Source of the DNA: Halicephalobus mephisto
Lineage: Eukaryota; Nematoda; Chromadorea; Rhabditida; Panagrolaimidae
Length of the DNA: 64,000 bases
Direction of reading: 5' to 3'
Assembly (NCBI GenBank): GCA_009193035.1
Contig: SWDT01000002.1
Location: forward strand, 620,001-684,000
Positions 1 through 13,900 of this stretch are shown here, in pieces. The notes under the pieces are model-generated. The model was not told where the DNA came from. It did not search any database and saw only the letters and a list, made by a program, of their open reading frames with translations. The stretch's first letter is position 1. The number at the start of each line of letters is the position of its first letter. Made by a program: the position numbers and the translations under genes.

Positions 1-280
1 AATTCAAATAACTTAAATAACTTAAATAACTTAAATAACTTAAATAACTTAAATAACTTAAATAACTTAAATAATTCAAATAACTTAAATAATTCAAATA
101 ACTCAAATAACTTAAATAATTTAAATAATTTAAATAACTCAAATAATTTAAATAACTTAAATAACTTAAATAACTTAAATAACTCAAATAACTTAAATAA
201 CTTAAATAATTCAAATAACTTAAATAACTTAAATAACTTAAATAACTTAAATAACTTAAATAACTTAAATAACTTAAATT
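1..280. repeat. Simple tandem repeat (TTAAATAACT)n
   Basis: About 28 copies of a 10-base unit, TTAAATAACT, with occasional variants (TCAAATAACT, TTAAATAATT). It lies in the first intron after the second exon of the minus-strand gene at 306-786, so that gene's next exon is beyond the window edge. Confidence 0.95.
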
Positions 281-305
281 ATTTTTTTAATAATAAATAT
301 CTCAC

Positions 306-786
306 CAGAGCAGTTCCGAAATAGAAAATCCTCATGTCGGATACCTTGTCCCAGAATAATTCAAATCTTTCTTCTGGTTTCTTCTTGATCGGGAAAGTCG
401 TTTTGGGTTCTGGCAAGACTGTCATTTGGACAGGTTTGTCTTCGATCGAATGAGACTGTTTGGAAATCAGTTTTTCCATTCCTGTATCTGTCTAAAATTA
501 ATTTTTAAATAAAAATAAAAAAATATATTAAAATCAATTTTTTAAATTTTTTTAGTTTTTATATAAAATTTCAAAAATATTTTAAAAATTAATTTTTTAT
601 TTTTTTTAATAAAATTTAGAAATTAATTTTTTTATATTTAAAATTATTTTTACTTTTTTTGTAAAATTAAAAATTAGTTTTTATTTGAATTTTTTGAATA
701 AAAATGTAACAAACCTTTTTTTTAAATTCTGGAGGTTTTTTTTCAATTAATTCTTCCATTTCGAATCTCTCGACGTCGTCACACAT
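306..786 (-). CDS. Unrecognised protein, first two coding exons (runs out of window)
   Basis: Two coding exons read leftward. Exon 1 is 786-715 (24 codons beginning MCDDVERFEMEEL, donor GTTTGT). Exon 2 is 491-306 (62 codons, acceptor TTTTAG, donor GTGAG). Both are in phase 0 and join cleanly. An in-frame TGA lies upstream of the ATG, and a TTTTTAG acceptor at 838-840 could be the spliced-leader site, so the start is well supported. The 86 visible residues are charged (KKPPEF, EERFELFWDKVSDMR) with no signal peptide. No family was recognised. The next exon must lie left of base 1. The gene starts about 800 bases from the first hemicentin exon and points the other way. It may sit inside a hemicentin intron, because hemicentin's own N-terminal exons are not to its right. 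Confidence 0.6.
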
Positions 787-1017
787 TTTGAAAGATTTCT
801 TCAATCTTCAAAATCCGCTTGACTCGTTTTTCCTCAACTAAAAACCACCCCGTTTCCCCAGCAACCTCATTTTGAGCCATTCTTGACGTAAAACATGAAT
901 GGCTGCTGTTGTATCTCGGTGAACCGGTACAGTTCCGTGAAGGATAAGGGTACAAGAGTTTCTTATTTATCAGAACAACGATAAAATTAGCACAACAATA
1001 ATAACGATAAGTCAACA

Positions 1018-1580
1018 GTTGATCTGTCATATATACAGTATACCAACTGTCTAGACATAGGGTATTTTCCTTCGAGACTATAGGTTCTGAGTTGATTACG
1101 TAATAGTCAGTTAATATACTGATATGACAAAGATTAAACACAGTAACAACCATATATTGATAACCATTAAATACTCGATCTGTCATATATACAGTATGCC
1201 CATTGTCCAACAAGTAAGAATTCTCTTCGAGACCTGACTTGATTACTTAATAGCCAGTTAATACATCGATATAACAAAGATTAAACACAGTAACAACCAT
1301 ATATTGATAGCTCATAAATACTTAATCTGTCATATATACAGTAGGCCCATTATCCAACAAGTAAGGATTCCCCTTCGAGATCCGACTTGATTACTTAATA
1401 GCCAGTTAATATACTGATATAACAAAGATTAAGCACAATAACAATTATTGATAGCTAATAAATACTCGATCTGTCATATATACAGTATGTCCATTGTCCA
1501 ACAAGTAAATATTCCCCTTCGAGACTATAGGTTCTGATTTCATTACTTAATAACCAGTTAATATCCCGATATAATAATTA
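1018..1580. repeat. Tandem repeat, ~144-156 bp unit, about four copies
   Basis: Units start with GATCTGTCATATATACAGTA at about 1021, 1177, 1324 (variant) and 1468. Each continues through a CCATTGTCCAACAAGTAAG-like block and a CCAGTTAATAT-like block. Spacing is 156, 147 and 144 bases. The array fills the space just upstream of the first visible hemicentin exon. An open frame on the minus strand (779-1213) is a by-product of the repeat. Confidence 0.85.
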
Positions 1581-1596
1581 ACGATTTCGAATTAAG

Positions 1597-1907
1597 GAAA
1601 ACCTCAAGTTGGAAAAAACGAAACAATCCAGGCCGTGATTGGAAAACCAACAACGCTGAATTGTGACGTCAAAAATGAAGGTCCAAAAAGCAGTATTATT
1701 TGGCTTTTTGTAAGGAATTTTAATAATTAAATTATTTTAATTTTTTTTAGAATGGAAAGGAAAATCTTCCTGAAGAAGCACAATTGGGTCCGGATTCAAA
1801 AAAGTTGATTATTTTGGACACGGGTCTGCAGCACGCGGGGATTTTCGAATGTCTCGTGAGGAACACTGCCGGAGAAAGTCGGAAAAAATTCGATCTTGAT
1901 GTTTGGA
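1597..1907 (+). CDS. him-4: Hemicentin exons 1-2 of window: one Ig domain
   Basis: Exon 1597-1709 begins two bases into a codon (KPQVGKNETIQAV) and carries the first Cys (TLNCDV) and core Trp (IIWLF). Exon 1751-1907 follows a 41-base intron (donor GTAAGG, acceptor TTTTTTTTAG) and carries the second half, ending GIFECLVRNTAG...DVW. Together they make one canonical Ig fold. The upstream acceptor ATTAAG is poor for a nematode, so the true upstream boundary could differ by a few codons. Confidence 0.8.
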
Positions 1908-4900
1908 GTAAGTTTTTGATTTTTGAATATTTTTATAAAAATTCAGAATTTTTAGATATTTTAATAAAAATTTTGAATTTTTTATGTTTTTATAAAAATT
2001 CAGAATTTTTAGATATTTTTATAAAAATTTCGAATTTTTAAAATAGTTTTATAAAATTTCGAATTTTTTATGTTTTTATAAAAATTCAGAATTTTTAGAT
2101 ATTTTTATAAAATTTCGAATTTTTTAAATATTTTTATAAAAATTTTTGATTTTTGAATATTTTTGTAAAAATTCAGAATTTTTAGATATTTTTGTAAAAA
2201 TTTCGAGTTTTTTTTATATAAAATTTCGAATTTTTTTTATAAAATTTTTGAATTTTTTAAATACTTTTATAAAAATTTCGAATTTTTAAAATATTTTTAT
2301 AGAAATTCAGAATTTTTAAAATATTTTTTTGTTTTTATAAAAATTCCAAAAATTGAAATTAAATAAAAAATTCTTTAAATTTTCAAACTTTTTAGAATTT
2401 TATATTTTTTTATATTTTTTAAATTTTAAATTTTAGAATTTTCAAAAAAATTTAACTTTTTTTTTTGAAAATATTTTATAAAATTTTTTTGTATTTTTTA
2501 AATTTTAAATTTTAGAATTTTCAAAAAAATTTAAAACTTTTTTTTGAAAATATTTTACAAAAATTTTTTTGTATTTTTTAAATTTTTTTAGTGAAACCTG
2601 AATTTGTGAACAAAAATTACGATGATTCTGTTCAATTGATTTCTGGAGAAGAACGTCGTCTTGATTGCCGGGTTTCTGGAAATCCTGTTCCTCGAGTTGA
2701 GTGGAAATTGGACAATCGGCCTATTTTTGGAGATATTTCTTCAGATGGCCAAATTTTGACAATTAAACACGATGAATCAGGCAGAAATAGATACACTTGT
2801 GTCGCTACGAATGAAGTTGGAAGTGTTTTTAGAGATTTCGTAATCGACACTATTAGTCCTCCGAAACTTGTTGGAGATCTTAAATCTGATGACGTCATTG
2901 ATGTGGAAGTTATTCAAGGACATTCGGCAACTTTGGATTGTCCGATTGAAAGTGGTCAAAGTTCGGTTACGATAGAATGGCTCAAAAACGGTCATCAAAT
3001 TCCTCAAGGAATCCCGAAAATCACGGCATTTGCCCACGGCACTAGACTCTCTATCAGCGACGTCCAACCAGAAGACGAAGCTACTTTTGTTTGTGTAGCC
3101 ACAAATGCTGCTGGTAAAGCTAGTAGAAACTTCAGAATCAAGGTATTCGTTCCGCCCAGAGTCCAGGGAAGTTTGGTGGAAGAAGTAGCTGTCGTTGAAG
3201 GAACCGAATTGGAGCTACAGTGTCTCTACGTGGCCGAACCCGAACCTGAAATCATTTGGACGAAAGATAACGGAGAAATTCCTGATAATGTGAATCTCCT
3301 GAATGAACAAAGATCGGTTTACGTCGAAGAAGTCAAAAAATCGGATTCTGGAGCTTACAAATGCAAACTTTCGAATCCGGCTGGAATTTCCGAAAAAACT
3401 TTTAACGTAAAAGTGATTTCGAAACCTGTTCTGCTGGGGTCGGAAGAGACTACTGTAGTGGAGGTCCTGACAGGATCTCCTTACACGTTTGAATGCCCGA
3501 TTTCGACGGATATATCAGATCCTTCGATTGAGTTATCTTGGACAAAAAATAAATTTCCTCTTCTTCCGGAACATTACAACCAAGGAATGACAGTACTCTC
3601 GAACGGAAAACATCTGCATATTCCGGCCGTTGAAGCGAAAAATGAAGGTACTTTTTCCTGTATTGCGAAAAATGAAGCAGGTGAAACAATTAAAAATTAC
3701 AAATTAAAAGTTCTTGTTAGACCTAGAATTTTGTCTCCTCATGGTGACTTCAAAGTCGTCGAAAACAACACTTTGGTACTACCGTGTGAAGTAGAAGGAT
3801 CTCCAGAACCTTCAATTGAATGGAAAAAAAATGACGAATTTGCAGAAAAATTACCAAATGTTGAAATTTTATCAAATGGACAACAATTTAAAATTTTGGC
3901 TGCAGAAGAAAAACACCGTGGAAGTTATGTATGTACTGCTAAAAATAAAGTGGGAAAAATAGACATAAGTTTCGATGTTGATGTCATAACCAGACCTACT
4001 GTAGCTCAACAAGTAAAAGACGTTATTGAAGTTATCGAAGGCGAAAAAGCTCATTTTGATTGTGAAGTTAATGATCGAAATTTCAACGGAGAAATAACAT
4101 GGATGAAAAATTTCGAACCAATTTTGGATTTAAATAAATTCACAATTTCGAAAGGAAATAGAAAATTAATAATGAATCATGCCGAAATTAAAGATGAAGC
4201 TTCGTATTCTTGTAGAGTCAGAAATGATGCTGGAATGGTTACTGTAAATTACAAACTTCAAGTTTTAGTACCACCGAAAATAATTATTTTAGAAAAAGAC
4301 AAAAATAAAACAGTCGTGGAAAATTCTAGTATATCTTTGAGTTGTCCTGCCACAGGCAAACCGGAGCCTTCGATCACATGGTTCAAAGACGGCGAACTTG
4401 TGACGAAAAATAATATAACAAATAAAATAAAAAGTGGAAAAATATACGGTAATGAATTGAGAATATCGAGAACAATGTTGGTTAATGCCGGAACTTACAC
4501 GTGTGAAGCGAAAAATAAAGCCGGAATTTCTGATCAAGACGTAATTTTGGAAGTTATTATTCCACCGAAAATTATTAGAGAAAATATTTCTTCTGAAATT
4601 GAAGGTAAATTAAATAATTATGCTGAAATTCAATGTCCTGCCACAGGCCGTCCTGTACCTACAGTAACCTGGCTGAAAAGAGGAAAACCACTAGACATGG
4701 CCAGAGATGTCTACTTGTCCGGGAATCAGATGAGACTTCATTTTACTCAACTTCACAAAAAACATGCGGATAAATATACTTGTATTGCGAAAAATGCCGC
4801 AGGAGAAGATAAAAGAGATTTCACTTTGAGACTTTTAGAAGCTCCGAAAATTGATTCTTCGAATACTCCTGGAGAAATTCAGATGAATGTCGGAAGAACG

Positions 4901-7900
4901 GCGACTTTGAATTGTCCGGCTTCTGGATCTCCGGAACCGAAGATCCACTGGATTCGGGACGGAGCCGGTCTTCCGAACGACGGCAGATTCATACTTCTGA
5001 ATTCCGGAAAGCAACTTCAAATACGAAACTTGGAGCCTTCTGATTCTGCGAGATTCATGTGTATTGCTGAGAACAAAGCCGGATCTTCTGAATTAAGTCT
5101 GGATTTGAAGGTCATTGGAGCGCCAGAAATCAAAGGACCTACTGTAGAAGAAGTAAAAGTCCTTCTGAATCATCCTAAAGAACTCAAATGTGACGTCACT
5201 GGATCTGCTCCGATTTCGATTGAATGGCTCAAAGGCGACAGATCTGTGGATTCTGACACTTCTGGAACCGGGGTCTATCTGCAGTCAACGAACCAAGGAC
5301 AAAGAATGCACATCTTATCCGCGCAAAAATCCGACAATACCAGATTCACTTGTGTCGCTAGGAATGCCGCAGGCGAAGTCAGAAAAAATTTCGATGTTGT
5401 TGTTCAAATTCCGCCGATGATCAACGACAGTCTTAGTTCTGCTTCGATCCAGTCCGTTATTCCTGGATCTGATTTCAAAATTGACTGTCGAGTTGAAGCT
5501 TTTCCATTTCCAGAAATCTCCTGGATTAAAGACGGAATTCCTGTTTATCCAAATAAAAATGTTATTTTTGCAAACGAAAATCAAACAATTTACATAAAAA
5601 ATGCCAAAAACGAAGATGGAGGTTCATATACTTGTGTCACGAAAAATGACGTCGGATCTACTTCAAGAAAATATTTGATAAATTTAGCTGCCCCTCCGGT
5701 GTTCGAACAAGGCACCGAAACCCGGGACGTCAACGTCGGAGATCACGTGGCCTTGACTTGTCGGGTCTCGAGTGGAACAGGAAACATAAAAATCGGCTGG
5801 AAGATCAACAACAGACCAGCCAACGATGGGAACTACAGTCAGACCGTTTATGTAAGTTTTCAAAGTAATAACAACGAAAATTTTAAAAAATATTATTCGT
5901 GGTAGGACAAAAATTAAAATTTTTTCGAAAATTAGCATTTTTAGGTTAAAAATTTTGTGTTTCATATTATCCAAATTAAGAATCAGAGTTTAAAGTTAAA
6001 ATTTGAATTTTTTTTAAGTTAAAAAATTGTAGATTTTTGTATTTCAAAAAAGTGTATTTTATTTTACTTAATTTTCCTCGATTTAGACTTGACTTATGAA
6101 TTGTGTCTTGACACGAAAAATTCATGTTTCTTATTATCAAAGTTGGAGGTCAAAGTTCAAAATCGAAATTTGAATTTTTTACGTAAAAAATTGTAGATTT
6201 TTGTATTTCAAAAAGTGTACTTTATTTTACTTAATTTTCCTCGATTTAGACTTGACTTATGAGTTGTGTCTTGACACCAAAAATCCATACTTCTTATTAT
6301 CAAAGATGGAGATCAAAGTTCAAAATCGAAATTTGAATTTTTTACATAAAAAATTGTAGATTTTTGTATTTTAAAAAGTATATTTTATTTTACTTAATTT
6401 TCTTCAATTTAGTCTTGACAAGAAAAATCCATATTTCTTATTATCATAGATGAAAGTTAAAATTTGGATTTTTTACATAAAAAAATTATAGATTTTTATA
6501 TTTCGGAAATTTGTTTTTTCTTTTACGTAAATTGATAGCTAGAATCTGACATCTGGATGTCCTGAATCCAAACATGACTTATGAGTTGTATCTTGACACG
6601 AAAAGGTTAAACTTTGACTTCGAACTCTGGTAGTGAACTTTCATATCACAGAGCACTGGTCCCACCACGAATGTTACTTAAAAAATCGCCGATTTCGTAA
6701 CAGAAAGATGAATCTAAAATCATTCGTGATGGGACTAAAATTCAAAATATTTAAGAATTTTTATAAATTACTGATTTCATCACGAATAATTTCATATTTA
6801 TTTTTAAATTATAAATTTTATTTATTTTTAAATTATAAATTTTATTTATCTTTAAATTATAAATTATATTTATTTTTAAATTATAAATTTTATTTTAAAT
6901 TATAAATTTTATTTACTTTTAAATTATAATTTATTCATTATTATAAAAATTTCAGGTCGATGGAGCAAAAATTTTAATCAACAAAATCCGATTTAGTGAT
7001 GCTGGTGAATATGCTTGTATCGCTCAAAACGAAGCCGGAGAAGCTCGAAAGTACTTTTTCATCAACGTTCTTGGTAAAATATTTTTTATATTTTCTTTAA
7101 TTTAAAAAATTCCAGAAAAACCAAAATTCATCGACAAAACAAATACTTCCATTTCGATCATCATCGGCCGACCGTTCACCCTCGAGTGTCTCGTTCAAGG
7201 TACTCCAAAACCTACAGTAACCTGGATAAAGGTTTGTTTATTTTTATTTTTTCAAAGGCAAAATCTGAGCAAATTTCTCGGAAAGCCTTCAATAACCCGA
7301 TTCAATCAAATTGCTTGAACAAAAATCAAAATAAAAAATGAAAAAACGACCATGGCAGCATTATTTGTGCATATACCGTATCTATTACAAGTCTTGCCTC
7401 CGGCACATTCCAGACCAATCCTCCAAATCGGGCGATTTTGAGAAGTCGTAATGTGGTATTTTCTGTAGGCATTTTGACACCTCCTAGAGGCCGGCTTCTG
7501 GAAATTTGAAATTAATCATATTATTAAAAAAGCTAAAAGTTAATTTTTACGAAATAATCTCAAAAAAATTCAGAATCTTAAAATTTTAAATTTCTGATAA
7601 TTAGTCTTTTGTAAAATTCTGTGAAATTTTAAAATTTCAAAAAATTCTTTAATAAAGTTCTAGATTTTAAAAAGTTCCAAAAAATTCTATCGGATTCTAG
7701 AAACTGAAAATTTCCATAAAATCTACAAAGTTCTTTAAAATTTCTAAAATTTCATAGTTTTTAGTACTGAAGCCACTAAAACAAAATAAATAATTGTACT
7801 TTTACAGTACAAAATACAAAAATAAATTAGAAATAAAAATTTTCAGTCTAGTGGCTTCATTAAAAACTAATAAGTTTTAGATTTAGAAATTTTCGAAAAT

Positions 7901-10900
7901 TTCGTAAATTCTAAAATCATATATATATTATAAAAAAGCAAAATGAATGTTGTTACGAAATCGTCTCGACGCGAATATCAGAAATTTCATAAAAACTACA
8001 GTAACTACTTGTGCATTGATTTTATACGATAATTATTTCGTAATTGCTATTAATCAAAAAGTTCACTAAAGACAGATCTCATATATCATATATCAAAAAT
8101 TCAAAAAACCCACCGCATTGAAATCATAACAACAAAGTTGACATCTGTCTTCCGAAGCAAATCCTGTATCAGGATCGATCATGGAACAATCACAAACAAG
8201 CAGATGAGGAGCTATTCTGGCACAAGGATTTTCACACATGTCTTCAACACAAATTTTTTCCAATTTTCTGTCACAAAATGCTCCTTGAGGTTTATTATGA
8301 CATACGGATTTTGAACATTTTCCTTGAAGACACAACCTTTGGGGATCACGATCGTCACAAGCAAGTCCTTCCATCTCAGCTCCACTCATCCGACATCTGG
8401 CGCAACTTTCTCGTTCCCATCGTTCTCCATTTGGCCTAAAAACGAAAATTAACCAAAAATTTTATGTTTTTTTTGTCAAAAATTTTCCAAATGTGAAACT
8501 TTAGTCAAATTTTAGAAACAAAAGTGTTTTTAATAAATTAAAAAAAGCATAAAAATAATGAAAAATTCCAGTGCTCGTAAATTGTTCGAAAATTGCAACT
8601 TTTAATAAAACAATTCAAGTGCGCTTTTCGGCATTTTTCAATTAATTCTAAAAATTATGAAAAAAAAATTTTTCAAAAACTTTGAGAATAATTGAATTCT
8701 AAAATTAAGTAGTTTTTAATCATTTTTTAAATAAAAAAAATCATTTTAGAAAATTTAATAAATTATATAAAATTCAAATTTAAAAAAACCAAATATGAAA
8801 CTTGTAATTTTTAAAATTTTATCTTTTAGGATTTTTTTTCGAAACATTTAAAAGATGAATTTTAAATAATAATTGAGATTTGATATATAAAAAAAATTTT
8901 TCGAAGATTTTCAAAAATAAAAAATTATAATTTTTTAATTTTAGAATTTTATTAAATTTGTAAATAAAAAAAATCATCTTAGAGGATTTAATAAATGATA
9001 TAAAATCCAAATTTAAAAAAACCAAATATGAAACTTGTAATTTTTAGAATTTTTTTCGAAGCATTTAAAAGATGAATTTAAAATAAAAATTGAGATTCGA
9101 TATATAAAACGAGCAAAAATACTTCAAAATTTCCAATAACAACTTAAAATTAAACGTAATTTTTTTAATTTAAAATTTTTATTTTAAAAACTTAAAAGTA
9201 TTTGTAAAATTTGAAAATTATTTTTATGCACAAGTTACTATCTTTGGATCATATATTTTCCAATGTTTTTTTGCGAAATATTCATGAAGCGAATTTCGTA
9301 TCAGTAATGCGAAAACTTCTAGGAAGACACCCATTTGTTAGGTCTGAGGGCAATTTCGCAGAAAAACGTTTCTTTGATATATGGATCGGGCAAAAAATAA
9401 AATTTTCATTTCGAAATTTTTAGATTAATCCTAATTTTGGATTTTTTGACTTAGAAACCTTCAATAATTTAGGATTCTAAGATTTAGGCTTTTTAAAATT
9501 TATATATGGAATTTATTATTTTTAGGATTCCTTATTTAGTGCTACTTTTTCTGAATCATTTAAGTGACGAATTTGGGATTAGGCACTCAATCAAGGCTAT
9601 TCTGAGACTATTTTTCAAATTTAAAAGTAATTCTACAGATAAAATTGATATGATAAGTAAAGAACTAGCTTCAGAATAGGCGAAGTAAAATTCATCTATA
9701 AAGTGTAAAAATTAACCTTAGAATAGGTAAAAATTGATATGGGAAATATAAAAACTAACTTTAGAATAAGCAAAGTAAAATTGATATATGAAATATAAAA
9801 ATTAACCTCAGAATAGGCAAAGTAAAATTGATATATGAAATATAAACCAACTTCAGAATAGGTAAAATAAAATTGATATATGAAATATAAAAATTAACCT
9901 CAGAATAGGCAAAGTAAAATTGATATATGAAACACAAAAACTAACCTCAGAATTCCGTGTTGATGTGCTGGAAGACATCTGTTGTTCTCGTTTCCACAGC
10001 AGAGATAACAGTAGTTTTCTTCTTCGGTGTCGCAAATGCATTCTTTCATTCCATGAATTTGACAGGCTGACAGACACCTGAAAGTCTCAAGTTTCCAAAA
10101 AGAATCGTGAGAATCTCGTCATTTATTTGTTTTTTGCGGAAAATATTAAGCATTTCGAAATCCAAAAACGATACTACTGCGGAAAATTAAAGTTTGCATT
10201 ATTACGAAATAGTTTCAAAACGAAGTTTAAATATATTTGGGAATTTTTAGGATTAACATGAAGAAATCCGAAAAAAACAGAGCGAGTAGGCTTGAGTGGT
10301 AAATTGTCAAATTTGCCGTTTTTTTAAGTTATAGAATCTTCTCTCGTTTGCGCGGGAATTTAAATTCAGTTTTTAGAAAGAAGAAAATGAGCATTTTAAA
10401 TACTTTTCTCGACACGAATGTCCGCAACCTTTTAGAGACTTCCAAAACTGTCTTCAAAAACTAAAAAAGGCGCGAGTCGTTTCGGTGCAAGTAACCTGGT
10501 TTACCTTTTTTCAACTTTTTCCTTTTTGGCATGCTCTCTCACTTTGCGCGGGAATTTAAAATTCTAAAAAACTACGTACATTACTTTTTTACAAATTGCA
10601 ACATTTTTCTTTTAAAAATTGATTTTTTGGGGTTAGATTGATGAGATTGGTTCCTTTGCCCTTTGAAGAACGAGTTCCATTCAATTTTTTATTCAACAAT
10701 CCATTTTTGGCATTTTTCACGGACAATGAAAAAAATTTATTATTTTAGCCTTTCCGGATCTCTGACGGAAATCCTTTGGATCCAGGGGAATTTCGAATAT
10801 CCAGAAATGAAAAAAATACAAATTTACTAAAATTAAAATTTTTTAAAAAATAAATTAAAAAATTTTTAGTTTTTAAATTTTTTGAATTTTAAAATTTTTA

Positions 10901-13900
10901 GATTTAATGAAAGATTTTGAAACTTGAGATTTTTTTGGAAGAATAGAATTCTATGAAAATTTTTTAGAATTTTACGAGATTTCAGAATTTGGTGAAAAAT
11001 TACGAAATTTTGTAACTTTTGAAATTTTTAAAATTTTCTAGAATTTTGTGAAAGTTTTTGGGATTCTGGAGGATTTAGTGGAGATTTTTAGAATCTCATA
11101 AGAGCTTTCAGAATCCAGTAGAAGATTCAGAAATCTTTGAAAATTCCAACAATTTTTGAATTTTTTAAGAATTTTGTGAAAATTTTTAGATTTCATCAGA
11201 ATCTCATAAAAGCTTTCAGAATCCAGTAGAAGATTCAGAAATCTTTGAAAATTTCAACAATTTCTAAATTTTTAAAAAATATTTTTAGTTTCTGAAATCT
11301 TTTAGAATTTTTTGGAAATTTTTAGAATTTAACAGAAAATTCAAAAACTATCCAAAATCGATTCTGAATTCAAAACTATCGTCGAAAATTTTAAATTCTA
11401 AATTACTCTAAAATTCCGAAAATTCATTTCAGGACGATTGAACAAAAAAATTATTTTTAATTTAATAAAAAAATTCAAATATTTTTGTAAAATTCTCAAT
11501 TTTTAAATTTTCCATTCGAGACAATCAATGCTTTAAAAACAGGAACTTGTCAAGTTTGGTTTCTCGCGCATCTGCCTCAGGGCAAAACGGAAAAGGCCAA
11601 TTTAGTCTTTAATGAAGTCAATTCTTAAATCTTTTCAAATTTATCCTATTTTAAAATTTTCCAAGTAATTTAAAAAAAAATAAGAAATTTTAAATAATTT
11701 TAAAAAAAATAAAAATCTTCAAATAATTTAAAAAAAAATAAAAAATTTCAAATAATTTTAAAAAAATAAAAAATTTTTAATAACTTACGTGTTATTTTTG
11801 CAAATTTGGGCCGCATTTGTGGGACAGACCTCGTTTTCCACACAGGACTCAGATTGGAAGCTAAATTCGATCAAAAAAATAAAAATAAAAATCGAATATC
11901 CAGTTTTTTGAAGATTCATGTTTTGTCTGGCATCCTTCGAGAATCTTCCGGAATATTTTCGAATCTCTTAAAGTCTTCTAGAATCTTTTCGGAGTTTTCT
12001 GAAGCTTTGTAAAGTTTTTGCAGGATTTCCTGGGATGTTTTAGGATCTTCTGAAGTTTTGTATAATATTTCAAAATCTTTCTGGAGGCTTCTGAAGTCTT
12101 CTAGGATTTTTTAGGAAGCTTTTAGGATATTTTAGAATTTTTTGGAATCTCCTGGAAGGTTTTGAAGTCTTCTAGGATATTTTAAAATTTTTTAAAAATC
12201 TTTCTGGAGACGTCTGAAGTTTTCTAGGATCTTCTGAAGTCTTTTAAAATACTTTAAAATCCTTTTGGAATCTCCTGGAGGTTTCTAGGATGTTTTAGAA
12301 TCCTTTTGGAATTTTCTGAAGGCTTCTAGGATATTTTAGAATTTTTTTTAGAATCTTCTGAAGACTTCTGGGATGTTTTAGAATCCTTTTGGAATCTTCT
12401 GAAGTCCTTCAAAAACTTTCTAGAATATTTTAGAGCCCTTCTAGAATCTCCAAAAATCTCCCAGAACCTCTCCGGATTCCTTTGAAGGTCTTCTCAATCC
12501 TTCTAATCTGCTCCAAGAACTCTTCCAGAAATGCGGGATCTTCTGAAATCCTTCAAATTTTTCCAAATTACTGATTTAAACAAGAAACACGAAAAATTTA
12601 AGTCAGTGGCCCGGAAATAAACTAAGCAAGCTGGAGCACCTTTTTGGAATGTCCGGCTGAGAAGTGAACAAGCTCCGCCTGCGGCACCGGTTGACGGCGC
12701 CCTCGGCACCCGCTTGGGTCAATTACATACGCGCAAATACGCATTTACATCGACATTCGTTTTTTCATAAAATTTTTCCGAAATGGAAAAAAATGAGTTT
12801 TGTCTTCGAGAGCTCTCCAAAGTGTCAAAGAAATCCGAGAAAAAATCTACTGGATAATTTTTTATAAATAAAAATTCCAAAAAAAGTAATTTTTTAGTTA
12901 TTAAAATTGGAAATTTTGGAGAATTCTGAAATCTTGGAGAAACTCCCGGAGGCTTTGAAGGTCTTTGGAGAGCTTCTGAAGGATTCTAGAAGCTTCATGA
13001 AAATTTTTAGAAACTTCCAGAATCTGGTGAAAATTCTGGGAAGTTTTCAGAGAGCTTCTGGAGGATTCTAGAATTATGAAAATTCGAAAAATTTTGAAAT
13101 TATGAAAATTCAAAAATTTTGGAATTATAAAAATTCAAAAATTTTGGAATTAAGTGAAAAATTTTAGAATCTGATAACAATTTAGAAAGTTTTTAAAATT
13201 TTCTGGAGGATTCTGGAATTTTATAAACATTTTTGGAATTTTCCAGAATCCAGTAAACTTTCTGAAAATTTCTAAAATCCTATTCGTCTTTAAAGTCCAT
13301 CAAAATATTCCGAATTTTTCGAAAATTCTCTAAAATTAAAAAAAATATAAAATTTAAAAAAACATAAATTTAAAAAAAGTTTAAATTTAAAAAAAAACAT
13401 AAATTTTAAAAAAGTTTAAATTTCGAAATTTTCTAAAATCTTAAAAATTTAAATTTTCTAAAATTTCGAAAATTCGTCTTGAGACCGTTTTTGTGAAAAA
13501 ATTTGGAATAATTATGGTTACTGTAGAAAATAAAATTCAAAAAAAATAAAAAATACGACTACAGAAATGTATTTGAATAAAAATAAAAATTTTAATTCCG
13601 GACTTTGAAAACTCATAAGAAAAGACAAAAAATTAAATTCTCCGTGGCCGGCAGTAAAATCATTCATTTAATATAAAAAAAAAGAAAAACGAAATTTTTA
13701 TGAATAATGATTATTTTTCATCCAAGAACATTTGCGCACCAGATGTCCGAGGAATTAAAGTAACAGATCCGTTTTCTAAACTTTGGTCCTGACACGAAAA
13801 TAATTCTATTTTATTTCATCATAATAACTTAATTCAAATTCATTATTTTTCAACAAAATTATTTTCACAAACAAAATTTATTTAATAAAAAAGTTAAAAA

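Noticed and set aside
779..1213. 144-codon minus-strand frame
   Set aside because: Most of it lies in the ~150-bp tandem repeat. Its end overlaps the start of the better supported gene at 786 in another frame.
2632..5974. Many antisense frames within the Ig exons
   Set aside because: They mirror codon bias of the strongly supported sense frame and have no splice or start signals.
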